From IMG/VR virus record IMGVR_UViG_3300042319_002138, positions 124,001-188,000 of that record: DNA of 64,000 nucleotides, one strand, 5' to 3'. Made by a program: the position numbers and the translations under genes. This document shows, one piece after another, positions 21,296 to 30,464 of the stretch (within the stretch, counting starts at the first letter, position 1; each line of letters begins with the position of its first letter). The notes below the pieces were generated by a model. That model made no database searches, was not told the origin of the DNA, and saw nothing but the letters and a program-made list of their open reading frames with translations. The DNA is from a virus.

Positions 21296-22440
21296 TGGCA
21301 AATAATGTAAGTTTAAAATTAACCAATTACGGATTACGTAGAGTAATGACTAATGGTGCTGAACAGAGTTTTAAGTATTTTAGCTTATCTGATATGAATG
21401 AACTTTATTACGTCACTACGGACCCAAATCTGGAAGACATAATGAATATAACAGGTTCTAAAAATTTATTTACAGCAAGAAAATCATGTACTGACGCTAT
21501 CCCAACGGAAGCACAAGTCACACCACCACCAATGCAAGAAATGGTAAAGACTGCACAGAGATGGGTTGTTAATTTTTACAAACAAGACTGTGGTGTTAAT
21601 GATTACACTAGTAGTAATCTAACAATGACAATAAACTTACACGAATACTTTGCTTGGTTAACGGATGTAACAACTTATTCAGCTTATACAGAAAATCTAG
21701 AAACAAGTTTAAAATTATTCCAAGGGATTTATTTAGTAAAACAAGAACAAGACTTTGTGACTAATGCTTGGTCTAATTTAGATACAACAAATAACTTTGT
21801 TACTTCATATGAATTCTTTGGTGATGAGGATAAAAAGAACTACGTAAACTTTAATAGTAAGTATATAAGTTTTGATAACGGTGTTAGAACCCAATCAGAT
21901 AAATCTTTTGATAGATTCTATACTGGATTACTATTTGGTTTTGGTGCTAATATAGAAGGTAATAATTACTTAGAAGGTCATAACTCATTTTTAACATTTA
22001 ACGCCCCACAATTTGGGTACGTTGTTAATGGTTTAACAAACTTTATTCCATTTAACAAAATGGGTACAGCTTCTAGTTATAAGGAAATTAGACCGGCAGT
22101 ATTACTTGGAAGTAATGGTTCTAAAGATGTTTATTATTTAAAAGAACCTAGAACATATAATTCAGTTGATTTAAATGGTTTTATGGCTCAAGCCATTTGG
22201 GGGTACCAAAATTCAGATGAACAATCTTTAATTATCGGTATGATTGAAAAAGCTAAAAATCATGTTGAGTTTTATTTTAAAGAAACTTCATTTGATAAAT
22301 GGGAGATGCCAATTAATCTTAGACTAAGACTTAACGATACTGGAGACCTACCGATTATAGGTGGTAATGTAAGTTTAAACTTCGTTTATGAACCTAATGC
22401 AACAATATTAGGATATAACAATATATTAATAGTTAACTAA
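21295..22440 (+). CDS. Tail/fibre protein with shared N-terminal domain
   Basis: A 381-residue protein. Residues about 4-40 (VSLKLTNYGLRRVMTNGA...FKYFSLSDMNELYY) match the head domain of the two preceding genes. The remainder is beta-rich with many aromatic residues and no known motif. It is coupled by TAATG at both ends, so it is likely made in fixed ratio with its neighbours. Tail-associated by context. Confidence 0.75.
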   Translation: MANNVSLKLTNYGLRRVMTNGAEQSFKYFSLSDMNELYYVTTDPNLEDIMNITGSKNLFTARKSCTDAIPTEAQVTPPPMQEMVKTAQRWVVNFYKQDCGVNDYTSSNLTMTINLHEYFAWLTDVTTYSAYTENLETSLKLFQGIYLVKQEQDFVTNAWSNLDTTNNFVTSYEFFGDEDKKNYVNFNSKYISFDNGVRTQSDKSFDRFYTGLLFGFGANIEGNNYLEGHNSFLTFNAPQFGYVVNGLTNFIPFNKMGTASSYKEIRPAVLLGSNGSKDVYYLKEPRTYNSVDLNGFMAQAIWGYQNSDEQSLIIGMIEKAKNHVEFYFKETSFDKWEMPINLRLRLNDTGDLPIIGGNVSLNFVYEPNATILGYNNILIVN

Positions 22441-22742
22441 TGGTAAAGATATATTACAATACTTTAAGTGATTATAATAATCAGAATAAATTTAATGACT
22501 TAGTTGAAGGAAACAATAATGCTGAATACAACGCTTTCCTTTCGTCAAGTTCTGTCGACCTTTACTATAAAGTTAATGATAGGTTACAAACAATTAATTT
22601 AGGAGCAGCAGATGTGATACCTTTAGGTCTTAATGGAATGAGGTTATTACCCGTTTCATTCACTGTTCAAAAAGTTAATAATAGTGGTATAGCTATTTCA
22701 TACGATAGTACCACAAACACTCAAACAATAACAACAATTTAA
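22440..22742 (+). CDS. Small tail-region protein
   Basis: A 100-residue protein, soluble, without a recognised motif, starting in a TAATG overlap. Its place between fibre-like genes suggests a structural or assembly role. Confidence 0.65.
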   Translation: MVKIYYNTLSDYNNQNKFNDLVEGNNNAEYNAFLSSSSVDLYYKVNDRLQTINLGAADVIPLGLNGMRLLPVSFTVQKVNNSGIAISYDSTTNTQTITTI

Positions 22743-22753
22743 ATAAAAAATTA

Positions 22754-23905
22754 ATGAGTTCATTAGTACCTGTAGAAAATGTTAACATAAAAACAACCGA
22801 AGAGGAAAGTTCATATTTTTATGCAATCCCTGGTAATGAAATAGAATGGACATACGTACCATCTTCTTCAAATTCAGGATTTACAACTAATGTGTGGTCA
22901 CATTTCTACGCTAATCTTGGTTTATACACAGATGAAATAGCTGATAACTATAATATATCTTTTAATAATGGTGGTTATTTAGGTACCTCATTAGAAAAAC
23001 TTTATGAAGCTTATAATAGTACTGGTATTATTGTTGGTTTAATTAATAACGAAACATATAGACAAGCTTTAATTGGTAGAGATGGGGCACTTGTAATACC
23101 GACATCCTTTACGGGAAGTACTTTATCAGGTATAACCGCTTTAACTAATTATTTTACTTTTTATAATACACCTGAAATCTTAACTAGAAACACAGCTGGT
23201 GTTTGTGCTAAAACTGTTGGTGATACTAGAAAATTTGAGTCACTAAAAGAGGCTGTTATTGATACAGGTATGGGCCAAGAAACTGGTAGGGGTAATAACG
23301 GACCTACTTATGAAAGTGGAATTGTATTTTTATTTAATGATTATACAAGTTTAACTACAGGGTCTACTTCAGGATTCAGTCAGGCACATAAAGTCACAAA
23401 TCCTTACGCAAACGGTAAATTAACTGCTAGATTTAATGGTAGTGGTTATCATTTAGCGGCTGGTATGGTAGATTGTATTAGTGGTATAGTTACTCTTTGG
23501 GACCCAACGATTGTTCAAGGATTTAATTTTGCTTTAGCAACAGGAGGTACGGGAACAACAAGAGCAACATTCGCACCAAATATTTCTTACACAGTTGTTA
23601 CAGACTATGATAGTAGTGTATCAGCAGATGTTAGAATTAATGCTTCACCAGATATTTTAAAATTCACAACTAACCCATCTAGAAAACAAGCTATTGCTAA
23701 TGGTGAGACTAATTGTGAGGAAGTGGTTAAAGTAACACAAGTGTGTCTATATGATACAGCTGGACAAGTTACCGCTATTGGAACACCAACAAGTATTATT
23801 GAGAAAACTGACAACTATGTTGTATTGAATCTTAGTGTTAAATTGGATGGTGGAATTGGAACTGTATGGGGTACATCAGTAAATACTTCTGTATACCCAT
23901 CATAA
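22754..23905 (+). CDS. Putative tail fibre/collar protein
   Basis: A 383-residue protein. Its C-terminal part (VCLYDTAGQVTAIGTPTSIIEK) resembles the C-terminal module of the protein encoded at 19026 (E/C-x-x-Y-x-x-x-G-x-x-x-A-I-G). The middle is Gly/Thr/Asn-rich beta. It is the last gene of the tail block; a RuvC-like gene follows after 21 bases. Structural role inferred. Confidence 0.7.
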   Translation: MSSLVPVENVNIKTTEEESSYFYAIPGNEIEWTYVPSSSNSGFTTNVWSHFYANLGLYTDEIADNYNISFNNGGYLGTSLEKLYEAYNSTGIIVGLINNETYRQALIGRDGALVIPTSFTGSTLSGITALTNYFTFYNTPEILTRNTAGVCAKTVGDTRKFESLKEAVIDTGMGQETGRGNNGPTYESGIVFLFNDYTSLTTGSTSGFSQAHKVTNPYANGKLTARFNGSGYHLAAGMVDCISGIVTLWDPTIVQGFNFALATGGTGTTRATFAPNISYTVVTDYDSSVSADVRINASPDILKFTTNPSRKQAIANGETNCEEVVKVTQVCLYDTAGQVTAIGTPTSIIEKTDNYVVLNLSVKLDGGIGTVWGTSVNTSVYPS

Positions 23906-23926
23906 TATAAATAAAAAATGTTTTAA

Positions 23927-24559
23927 ATGTCAAGAATACTCGGACTAGATGTGTCAACAAAAACCATTGGTATGGCTTTATTTGAAGCTGACGGAAAATT
24001 GTTAGAATTAACGCACATCACACCAAAAATTAAACCTCAACCTGAAACAAAACTAGAAGAATTGTTTAAAAAGGTTGATGCTTTTGAAAGATTAATAACT
24101 CGTTATATTGAGTTTGATATTGAGAAAGTTATAATTGAAGAACCTTTATTGAATAGTAATAACGTATATACTGTTGCCACATTACTTAAGTTTAATGGGA
24201 TGATATCTAAGGTAGTATCAGAGGTATTAAATGTCATACCAGACTTTGTATCATCAAACGACGCTAGAAGGTACTCCTTCCCTGAATTGGTTCAATTAAG
24301 AACACATAATAAGAAAGGTGAACCATACAAACAAAAAGATATTGATAGGGCTACACCTGTTTTATTTGGTGCTTTCTCTTGGGAGGTTGATAAAAAACAA
24401 ATTATTTGGGAAAAAATAGCTGATTTGGAACCACAAATTGTTTGGGAGTATGATAGAAACCAAAAACTTAAAAAAGAAAATTTTGATATGACGGATAGTT
24501 ACGCCGCTGTCAGAGGGTTTATGTGTAAAGAAAACCATTGGGATTGTACCAAAAAATAA
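23927..24559 (+). CDS. RuvC-like Holliday-junction resolvase (RNase H fold)
   Basis: A 210-residue protein. It shows the RuvC-type acidic residues: D in ILGLDVSTKTIGMAL (about residue 8), E in KVIIEEPLL (about residue 68) and a C-terminal acidic motif FDMTDSYAAVRGF (about residue 185). RuvC-family enzymes cut four-way DNA junctions; in phages they debranch replicating DNA before packaging, a job done in T4 by gp49, which is unrelated. Start ATG 23927 is chosen because the ATG at 23918 is followed at once by a stop. A terminator hairpin follows. Confidence 0.85.
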   Translation: MSRILGLDVSTKTIGMALFEADGKLLELTHITPKIKPQPETKLEELFKKVDAFERLITRYIEFDIEKVIIEEPLLNSNNVYTVATLLKFNGMISKVVSEVLNVIPDFVSSNDARRYSFPELVQLRTHNKKGEPYKQKDIDRATPVLFGAFSWEVDKKQIIWEKIADLEPQIVWEYDRNQKLKKENFDMTDSYAAVRGFMCKENHWDCTKK

Positions 24560-24582
24560 CCCACATTATATAAAAAATTATT

Positions 24583-24614
24583 AAATATCGGCCAATTTTG
24601 ACCGATATTTTTGT
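24583..24614 (+). terminator. Rho-independent terminator after resolvase gene
   Basis: AAATATCGG (24583-24591) pairs with CCGATATTT (24602-24610) around a 10-nt loop, followed by Ts. It ends the tail/resolvase transcript and overlaps the next promoter. Confidence 0.75.
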
Positions 24615-24640
24615 TTTATTGAAAAAATATACTATATTTG
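24611..24640 (+). promoter_or_regulatory. Bacteroidota-type promoter TTG-N19-TATATTTG
   Basis: TTG at 24611-24613, 19 nt, then TATATTTG at 24633-24640: an exact fit to the Bacteroidota -33/-7 consensus (TTG, TAnnTTTG). The ATG at 24645 follows after only 4 nt, so the transcript should have almost no leader. Confidence 0.75.
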
Positions 24641-24644
24641 TATT

Positions 24645-25121
24645 ATGACTGAAAATAAAAAACTAGCATTAGAATGTTTATGGGAAGAGGCTAAGATGTA
24701 TTCTAAATTATATTATGAAACAAAAGATGAATATAAAAAACATAAATACGTTTCACACTTTAGAAGTCCAATCTATGACGAAACAAACACAACATTCTTT
24801 CAAAAAGAATTTATTTCTTTAAGAGCCTTTAACAAAGAAGGTAGAGTTACAGAGGAACACTGTAATGGTAGAACTAACTGTTCTAAAAAATTATTAGAAA
24901 AAATACATTCAGAAGAAATCGTAACTTTTGATGAGTTCATTAATTTCCTAAAAGACTATTGTTATACAATAAAAATATTGTCAGAGGAAAATGTTTCTGT
25001 ATCAACGTACCTTAAAAAACATAAAGAAAAAAACTTTATAGAGGCTTATAGTGACTTGGGTATTATAATTTGTGACCAAGAAGGTACAGTAATCGAAGAA
25101 CTTAACTTACCTATTATTTAA
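24645..25121 (+). CDS. Hypothetical protein, first gene of replication operon
   Basis: A 158-residue soluble protein, Lys/Glu-rich, with no family I recognise. It directly follows a strong Bacteroidota-type promoter with only 4 nt between the -7 box and the ATG, and the primase gene starts one base after its stop. It is therefore probably an early/middle gene, expressed by host RNA polymerase, with a replication-linked or host-takeover role (inference). Confidence 0.75.
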   Translation: MTENKKLALECLWEEAKMYSKLYYETKDEYKKHKYVSHFRSPIYDETNTTFFQKEFISLRAFNKEGRVTEEHCNGRTNCSKKLLEKIHSEEIVTFDEFINFLKDYCYTIKILSEENVSVSTYLKKHKEKNFIEAYSDLGIIICDQEGTVIEELNLPII

Positions 25122-25122
25122 T

Positions 25123-26088
25123 ATGGTTGAAAACTCACTCATTTACGGTATAATTTTGGATGTCTTAGGGAAACCTAAAAAGACAAATGTTTCTAAACAA
25201 CAATATAGTTTTGATTGTCCTGTTTGTTCTGCCGAAAAAGGTGAATATGAAGGTGATGGTAAAGGTAATTTAGAGGTTAACTTATCTGAGGGTGTTTATA
25301 ATTGTTGGGCTTGTGGTGAGGTTAATGGAACCAAGGGTAGTCTTAAAAAATTATTCAGAAGTTTTGCTAACAAACAACAAGTTAAAAAACTAAAAATGAT
25401 TGGTTACACTTTAGATGATTTTAAATCTAAAGTAAAAGATGCCAACGTTATCGAAGACTTAACCTTACCAAAAGGATTTATTAGTTTTGAAGAAGGTAAC
25501 CCTAAATCACTGTTATATAAACAAGCTTGGAATTATCTTACTAAAGAAAGAAAAATTAAAAAAGAAATAATCCAAAGATATAAAATGGGTTATGTTAGTG
25601 GGGGACAGTACGACTCTAGGGTTGTAATTCCTTCTTATGATATTAATAATGAATTAAATTATTGGGTAACAAGAACTTATGTTAATGCAAAACCAAAGTA
25701 CTTAAATCCTGATTCGGATAAAGAAATTTTAATATTTAACGAATGTTGTGTAGATTGGGATTCAGATGTTTATTTGGTTGAAGGACCTTTTGACCATATT
25801 GTAGTTCATAACTCAATCCCACTATTGGGTAAAAAAATTTCTGATAAACTAATGCATTCTTTATTCCATAAAACAAACGGTAATGTAATAATTCTCTTAG
25901 ATGATGATGCATGGGAAGACGCTAAAAAACATTATGCAAAGTTGAATGTTGGAAAATTATTTGGTAGAATTAGAATTGTTAAAATGAAAGAAGGTTATGA
26001 TATAGCCAAAATTCATGAAGACTTTGGTAGAGAAGGTGTGATTGAATGTATGAAAAGTGGTATTATTCTTAAAGAAAGTGAATTGTGA
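25123..26088 (+). CDS. DNA primase (zinc finger + TOPRIM)
   Basis: A 321-residue protein. An N-terminal zinc-binding region has CPVC (C32, C35) and CWAC (C61, C64). A TOPRIM domain follows: VYLVEGPFDHI with the catalytic Glu near residue 217, and VIILLDDDAWEDA with the Asp cluster near residue 260. This is the arrangement of DnaG/T4 gp61-type primases, which make RNA primers for lagging-strand synthesis, and it lacks an attached helicase domain. It overlaps the next gene as TGATG. No replicative helicase or polymerase is visible in this window. Confidence 0.85.
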   Translation: MVENSLIYGIILDVLGKPKKTNVSKQQYSFDCPVCSAEKGEYEGDGKGNLEVNLSEGVYNCWACGEVNGTKGSLKKLFRSFANKQQVKKLKMIGYTLDDFKSKVKDANVIEDLTLPKGFISFEEGNPKSLLYKQAWNYLTKERKIKKEIIQRYKMGYVSGGQYDSRVVIPSYDINNELNYWVTRTYVNAKPKYLNPDSDKEILIFNECCVDWDSDVYLVEGPFDHIVVHNSIPLLGKKISDKLMHSLFHKTNGNVIILLDDDAWEDAKKHYAKLNVGKLFGRIRIVKMKEGYDIAKIHEDFGREGVIECMKSGIILKESEL

Positions 26089-26297
26089 TGGGATTTAATA
26101 AAAGAATTATTAAGAAAGAAATTTTATTAGAAAGATTTAGACTTGAGGGTTATCAAGGAATTATAAATTATATAGGTAATGCTGATGCATTACTTGGTTT
26201 AACTGATGAAATAAGGGAGATATTGGATATCACTTACTGTGATAATTGCCCAACTAAAAAGAATGTTGAGATTAATAAAGTAATAAATGGCAAATAA
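26088..26297 (+). CDS. Small hypothetical protein with CxxC
   Basis: A 69-residue protein starting at ATG 26088 in the TGATG junction with primase. Helix-rich, with C-D-N-C-P near residue 52. It overlaps the following nuclease gene by 11 bases. Function unknown; co-expression with primase suggests a replication accessory role. Confidence 0.65.
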   Translation: MGFNKRIIKKEILLERFRLEGYQGIINYIGNADALLGLTDEIREILDITYCDNCPTKKNVEINKVINGK

Positions 26298-27036
26298 ATG
26301 GGAAACACAAGTTTGGTTAGAACCGATAGAACATAAATATTATCATAAGGAAACTAACGAAGTTTTTAAATCAGTAACAACAATTTTATCATTATTGGAA
26401 CCTCATTTCGATAGTGACTCAGTGGCTTACGCAATATCCCAACAGTCGGATGATGTAAAAAAACCTGAGTATGTTGGTATGACCAAGGGTGAGATATTAG
26501 TAGAATGGGAACGTATTAATCGTGAGGCAAATGAATATGGTACTGAAGTCCATGAAATATTGGAGAGGTACCTATTGGCTGATAGGATATACATACCTAA
26601 AAACGATTATGAAAGAGAGGTAATAAGTAAATTCCAAGAAGTAGATGATATGTCTGGTACAGTTTACCCAGAAGCAGTTTTATTTAGTGAAAAATATAAA
26701 ATTTGTGGAACAGCGGATATTGTAGAGGATTGTGGTGATTATTTTAATATATTGGACTTTAAAACAAATAAAGAACTAAATTACATATCAAAATACAATC
26801 AATGGTTAAATAAACCAGTATCACATTTATCAGATTGTCAATACAACGTATACGCTCTACAACTATCTATATATGCATACATGATACAAATGCAAACAAG
26901 AAAAAAAGTTGGTAAACTACAGATATTTTATTTAAACCCACAAAAAGATTATACCTTTGAAAAAATTAATATGCCCTATTTGGGTAGGGATGCCAAAGCA
27001 ATTTTGGACTATTGGTTAGAAAAAAATAAAAAATAA
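26287..27036 (+). CDS. PD-(D/E)XK nuclease, RecB/Cas4-like
   Basis: A 249-residue protein with the motifs of the RecB-type nuclease fold: helix with H-E (TEVHEILERYL, about residue 82), G-T-A-D (about 140), then I-L-D-F-K-T (D-x-K, about 157) and Q-x-x-x-Y (QLSIYAYM, about 198). No iron-sulphur cysteine cluster as in Cas4. Such phage enzymes are exonucleases for recombination or for degrading DNA; the substrate here is unknown. In operon with primase. Confidence 0.8.
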   Translation: MANKWETQVWLEPIEHKYYHKETNEVFKSVTTILSLLEPHFDSDSVAYAISQQSDDVKKPEYVGMTKGEILVEWERINREANEYGTEVHEILERYLLADRIYIPKNDYEREVISKFQEVDDMSGTVYPEAVLFSEKYKICGTADIVEDCGDYFNILDFKTNKELNYISKYNQWLNKPVSHLSDCQYNVYALQLSIYAYMIQMQTRKKVGKLQIFYLNPQKDYTFEKINMPYLGRDAKAILDYWLEKNKK

Positions 27037-27088
27037 AGTCTTTAGTGTTTAATATTTTTTGTCTATTATTTATTAAATAAACAGATAT

Positions 27089-28240
27089 ATGAGTGATAAA
27101 ATAGAATTCGAACCTAAATTAACTTTAGAGGAGACAATTGGAATAAAAGATAGATTTATAAATTTTTACCGAGACCTTGAGTCAATCCAAGACTATTTTT
27201 TGGCTAGAAAAAAAGAAAAAATTGTGGATATTAACCACGATAAATACACTAAAAACATGTTTGATGATTATAGTGTTGAGCCAAAAAACATGGAATTTGA
27301 AATCGAGGTGATTGAGGGTAATTTATTTAATCCTTCTACACAGATTATCACTTCACTACCTTTAGAATCACAAATCGGTAGACAAATCATGATGGGTATT
27401 AGAGAAAAAACCACTAACAAATATGTTGGGTTTATTCGTGTGGCTTCACCTGTTTTATCTATTAAACCTAGAAATGATTTCTTTGGTGAAACAATTAGAG
27501 CTACAGCTGTTAATAGACATATGATTAATGGGGCCATTATTGTTCCTGTACAACCTTTTGGGTATAACTACTTAGGTGGTAAACTATTAGCTTTAATTTC
27601 ATGTTCACACGAAATTAAAAATATGTTAAAAGAAAAGTATGGTGATAAAATCGATACTTGTTTTTTTGAAACAACCTCCCTTTATGGTGACATCAAAGGT
27701 ATGAGTCAATACGATGGTTTAAAACCATATATCCGTTACCAAGACATGACAGAATCAGATTTGTTTTTATTCCCAACAGAAGAAGTTTATGGGCCGATTA
27801 GAGCTAAAATGAGAGAGTTATACGGTAACCCTGAATGGGGTGGAAATACTGTAGACCCTGTACCATCAGGACCAAAGATGAGAGAGTTTAATAAGGCAAT
27901 ATCAGTCCTTAAAAATCACCTTAAACATTATGATATCGATGCTTATAATGAGTTTCATTCTTTCACCAAAACACATATGAAAGCCAAAACCAAAAAGAGA
28001 TATTATTATTCAAACTTTGGATACGACAATGTTATTGAACATGTTAATTCTGGTGGTGAAATTCCTTTAATTGAAGGACAAAATTTCCATAAACACAAAC
28101 TTTCTCATATGATTGAGTGGTGGAAAGGGAAAGCACAAAAAAGATACGAGAAACTTGTTGAGGAAAATAAACTAAGACACGAAATGGAAATCTACACTCT
28201 TGAAAGAATAGAGAATAACGATATAGACATGGTGAGATAA
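27089..28240 (+). CDS. Phage protein with possible DUF4338/DruA-like domain
   Basis: A 383-residue soluble protein. The centre (RATAVNRHMINGAII, then FGYNYLGGKLLALISCS and TTSLYGDIKGMSQYDGL) resembles phage proteins I recall as DUF4338, the domain family of Druantia DruA; this is tentative. The C-terminus is helical and basic. It lies between a nuclease and a P-loop gene, after a 52-nt gap holding an AT-rich ATTATTTATTAAATAA element. A role in DNA metabolism or host interaction is possible. Confidence 0.75.
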   Translation: MSDKIEFEPKLTLEETIGIKDRFINFYRDLESIQDYFLARKKEKIVDINHDKYTKNMFDDYSVEPKNMEFEIEVIEGNLFNPSTQIITSLPLESQIGRQIMMGIREKTTNKYVGFIRVASPVLSIKPRNDFFGETIRATAVNRHMINGAIIVPVQPFGYNYLGGKLLALISCSHEIKNMLKEKYGDKIDTCFFETTSLYGDIKGMSQYDGLKPYIRYQDMTESDLFLFPTEEVYGPIRAKMRELYGNPEWGGNTVDPVPSGPKMREFNKAISVLKNHLKHYDIDAYNEFHSFTKTHMKAKTKKRYYYSNFGYDNVIEHVNSGGEIPLIEGQNFHKHKLSHMIEWWKGKAQKRYEKLVEENKLRHEMEIYTLERIENNDIDMVR

Positions 28241-28657
28241 ATGTACGTCGAAGTAAGTGGTAGACAAACAGGTAAATCAACTAGGATGGTTGAGGACATA
28301 GTTCTTTTTTTAGAAGAAAATGGTGGAAAAACAGCTTTAGTGGTTTCACCAACAGGGGCTAGTAGAAAACTAATAAAAGAAAAGATATTTCAAAAATGTG
28401 GTTACTGTATAAACAGAGTAATTACATCACATAAGATGTTACCACCCATGAATACCATGAAACAATATGTAGATGAGTTTTTTTATGTAAAAGAAAAAGA
28501 TTTATTTATTGACGGAAGTGCTTATTATGCTGGTACACCTAAATTAGAAGGTTTCACTGGAAAATACCAAGATATAATAGACCTATTTAACCAAAAAATG
28601 GGTAAAATGGTACAATTAAAACCAATAAAAAAACATGGATTTGGAGGAAGTGATTGA
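28241..28657 (+). CDS. Short P-loop protein
   Basis: A 138-residue protein with GRQTGKST at residues 7-14, a Walker A variant of the kind seen in terminases and phage helicases, followed by a strand ALVVSPTG. No clear Walker B beyond DLFIDGS. Too short for a terminase or helicase, so probably a small nucleotide-binding protein or a domain remnant. It starts right after the preceding stop and overlaps the next gene by 23 bases. Confidence 0.7.
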   Translation: MYVEVSGRQTGKSTRMVEDIVLFLEENGGKTALVVSPTGASRKLIKEKIFQKCGYCINRVITSHKMLPPMNTMKQYVDEFFYVKEKDLFIDGSAYYAGTPKLEGFTGKYQDIIDLFNQKMGKMVQLKPIKKHGFGGSD

Positions 28658-29036
28658 AAAGTGGGGTAACTTAGGTTTTTTAGATGGGTTAACCGAAGAG
28701 TTTAAAGGTAATACAGCTATAACCTATGAAAAGGCTGCCACTATATTAATTAGTGATGGTCCTTTATTTGGTAGTGGTGATTTTTTAATAACTACTATAT
28801 TCCCTATAATATATAGAATTTGTAAAACAGGTTTAATTATTAAAAATGTCCCAAATTTAATACAAAAATTTGACCAGTTTATAACTGATAATAGAGAGGT
28901 TATTAGTGATTTACATGGAACAAATTTTGATGCTGAGGCTGAGTTATGTAGTTTTTTTGCTGAAGACTATTGTGAATGGATTAAAGACAATCCTGAAATG
29001 GACCCAATAAAATATATACCAAAACATAAATTATAA
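28635..29036 (+). CDS. Hypothetical protein, paralogue of gene at 30781
   Basis: A 133-residue protein. It shares with the protein at 30781 an N-terminal E-V/I-I-x-K-W-x-x-x-G-x-L-D-x-L, a central F-P-I-I/V-x-R-I, and the ending Y-x-x-K-H-K-L. Function unknown. It lies in a cluster of small overlapping genes ahead of gp47. Confidence 0.7.
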   Translation: MDLEEVIEKWGNLGFLDGLTEEFKGNTAITYEKAATILISDGPLFGSGDFLITTIFPIIYRICKTGLIIKNVPNLIQKFDQFITDNREVISDLHGTNFDAEAELCSFFAEDYCEWIKDNPEMDPIKYIPKHKL

Positions 29037-29329
29037 TGAATTTATCATACACCACATTCAAAAATTGGTTTTTAGATAATTACGGACATTTAGGATTTGA
29101 TTTATCACCACTTTACCAAGACACACAAGATTTAAAATTTTATTTTGGTGTTTTATATAATAACAATAAAACACAGATGGTTAGGATAAGTTTGGAAAGA
29201 GTTTTAGATTTTACTGTTGGTGATAAGGAACTTAGAAAATTAATATTTGACACATTATTAACAACTTATGGTTATAGATTAGATGGTGATTTTATACCAA
29301 TAAAAAAAATTAAACAATTTGAATTGTAA
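29036..29329 (+). CDS. Hypothetical protein, tandem paralogue of next gene
   Basis: A 97-residue protein with W-F-x-x-x-x-G-H-L-G-F near the start, G-V-L-x centrally, and a C-terminal I-P-I-K-K-I-K-x-F-x-L. The next gene has the same pattern. TAATG overlaps both sides. Function unknown. Confidence 0.7.
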   Translation: MNLSYTTFKNWFLDNYGHLGFDLSPLYQDTQDLKFYFGVLYNNNKTQMVRISLERVLDFTVGDKELRKLIFDTLLTTYGYRLDGDFIPIKKIKQFEL

Positions 29330-29658
29330 TGGATGAAATTTCACAATGGTTTGAAAATGAGTTTGGTCATTTGGGGTTCACGGTTACACCTATAATGTAT
29401 AACCCAGATAACTTTTCTCCCGTTAGGGGAGTTTTATTTAGGCATCCACGAGTAAGTAGTAATTATACTTTTAAAACTAATATACAAATTTCAGTTCAAC
29501 TCACAGATGACGTATATCATTCTAATTTTAATGTTGAAACTGAATATAAAGAATTACTTACAGAGGCAGTAATTCAATTTTTAAATATACACGGATTATC
29601 AATAGAGGATTTAAAAGACTTTAAACCTATAAAAAAAATTAATAAATTTAAATTATGA
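29329..29658 (+). CDS. Hypothetical protein, tandem paralogue of previous gene
   Basis: A 109-residue protein: W-F-E-N-E-F-G-H-L-G-F at the start, G-V-L-F in the middle, K-P-I-K-K-I-N-K-F-K-L at the end, aligning with the preceding protein. It overlaps the gp47-like gene by ATGA. Function unknown. Confidence 0.7.
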   Translation: MDEISQWFENEFGHLGFTVTPIMYNPDNFSPVRGVLFRHPRVSSNYTFKTNIQISVQLTDDVYHSNFNVETEYKELLTEAVIQFLNIHGLSIEDLKDFKPIKKINKFKL

Positions 29659-30464
29659 TAAAAATAATCTATCACTGTGCTGATTTACACATCAGACTTT
29701 ATAAAAGACACGATGAATACCGTGAACAATTTCAAAAGTTCTTTGATTCAGTTAAAGAACATATGGAAGAAAACAACCTTAACAGAGAAGAGGTTAGGAT
29801 TGTTATTGCTGGTGATGTGGTACACTCTAAGAATCAGTTAACACCTGAACTAGTAGATTTAACAACATGGTTCTTTAAAAATTGTTGTGACATTTGTGAT
29901 ACCATAGTTATTTTGGGTAACCACGATTTCTTAGCCAATAACTTAGATAGAATGGATGCGTTAACACCCATTATTGATACAATGAATGATGATAGACTTA
30001 AGTTTTTAAAACACACAGGATGTTTTGAGGATGAGAATATTGTTTGGTGTTTATATGGTCATATCGAAGGTTCACAGAGACCTGAAATAGAAAAGGCCAA
30101 AGAGGACTTTGGTGATAAGACATACGTTGGTTTATATCATGACCCTTTAATTGGTTTAAAGACAAATGTTGGGTTTGAATTTGAGGACGGACAAGACATT
30201 TCTATTTTTGATGGTTGTGATTTTGTTTGTTGTGGTGATATTCACTTATACCAAGTGATGAATTATCATGGAACTACTATCGTACAACCCTCATCAATGA
30301 TACAACAAGATTTTGGTGAGTCTGTAGATAAACACGGGTTTGTTATATGGAATGTAGAAACTAAAAAACATAAACATATTAACTTAGAATCCGATTATGG
30401 GTTTTATACTTTTAAAATAAGCTCAATAGAGGATATTGAAAATGAAATAGAAAGGTTAGTATGA
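29655..30464 (+). CDS. Recombination endonuclease subunit, gp47/SbcD/Mre11-like
   Basis: A 269-residue calcineurin-like metallophosphoesterase: ADLHIR (D-x-H, about residue 9), AGDVVHS (G-D, about 52), GNHDF (about 85), then CLYGHIEG, YHDP and CCGDIHLY. This is the order in SbcD/Mre11 and T4 gp47, which with gp46 processes DNA ends for recombination-dependent replication. The partner gp46-like gene is about 2.5 kb downstream, separated by small genes. Starts in an ATGA overlap. Confidence 0.85.
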   Translation: MIKIIYHCADLHIRLYKRHDEYREQFQKFFDSVKEHMEENNLNREEVRIVIAGDVVHSKNQLTPELVDLTTWFFKNCCDICDTIVILGNHDFLANNLDRMDALTPIIDTMNDDRLKFLKHTGCFEDENIVWCLYGHIEGSQRPEIEKAKEDFGDKTYVGLYHDPLIGLKTNVGFEFEDGQDISIFDGCDFVCCGDIHLYQVMNYHGTTIVQPSSMIQQDFGESVDKHGFVIWNVETKKHKHINLESDYGFYTFKISSIEDIENEIERLV

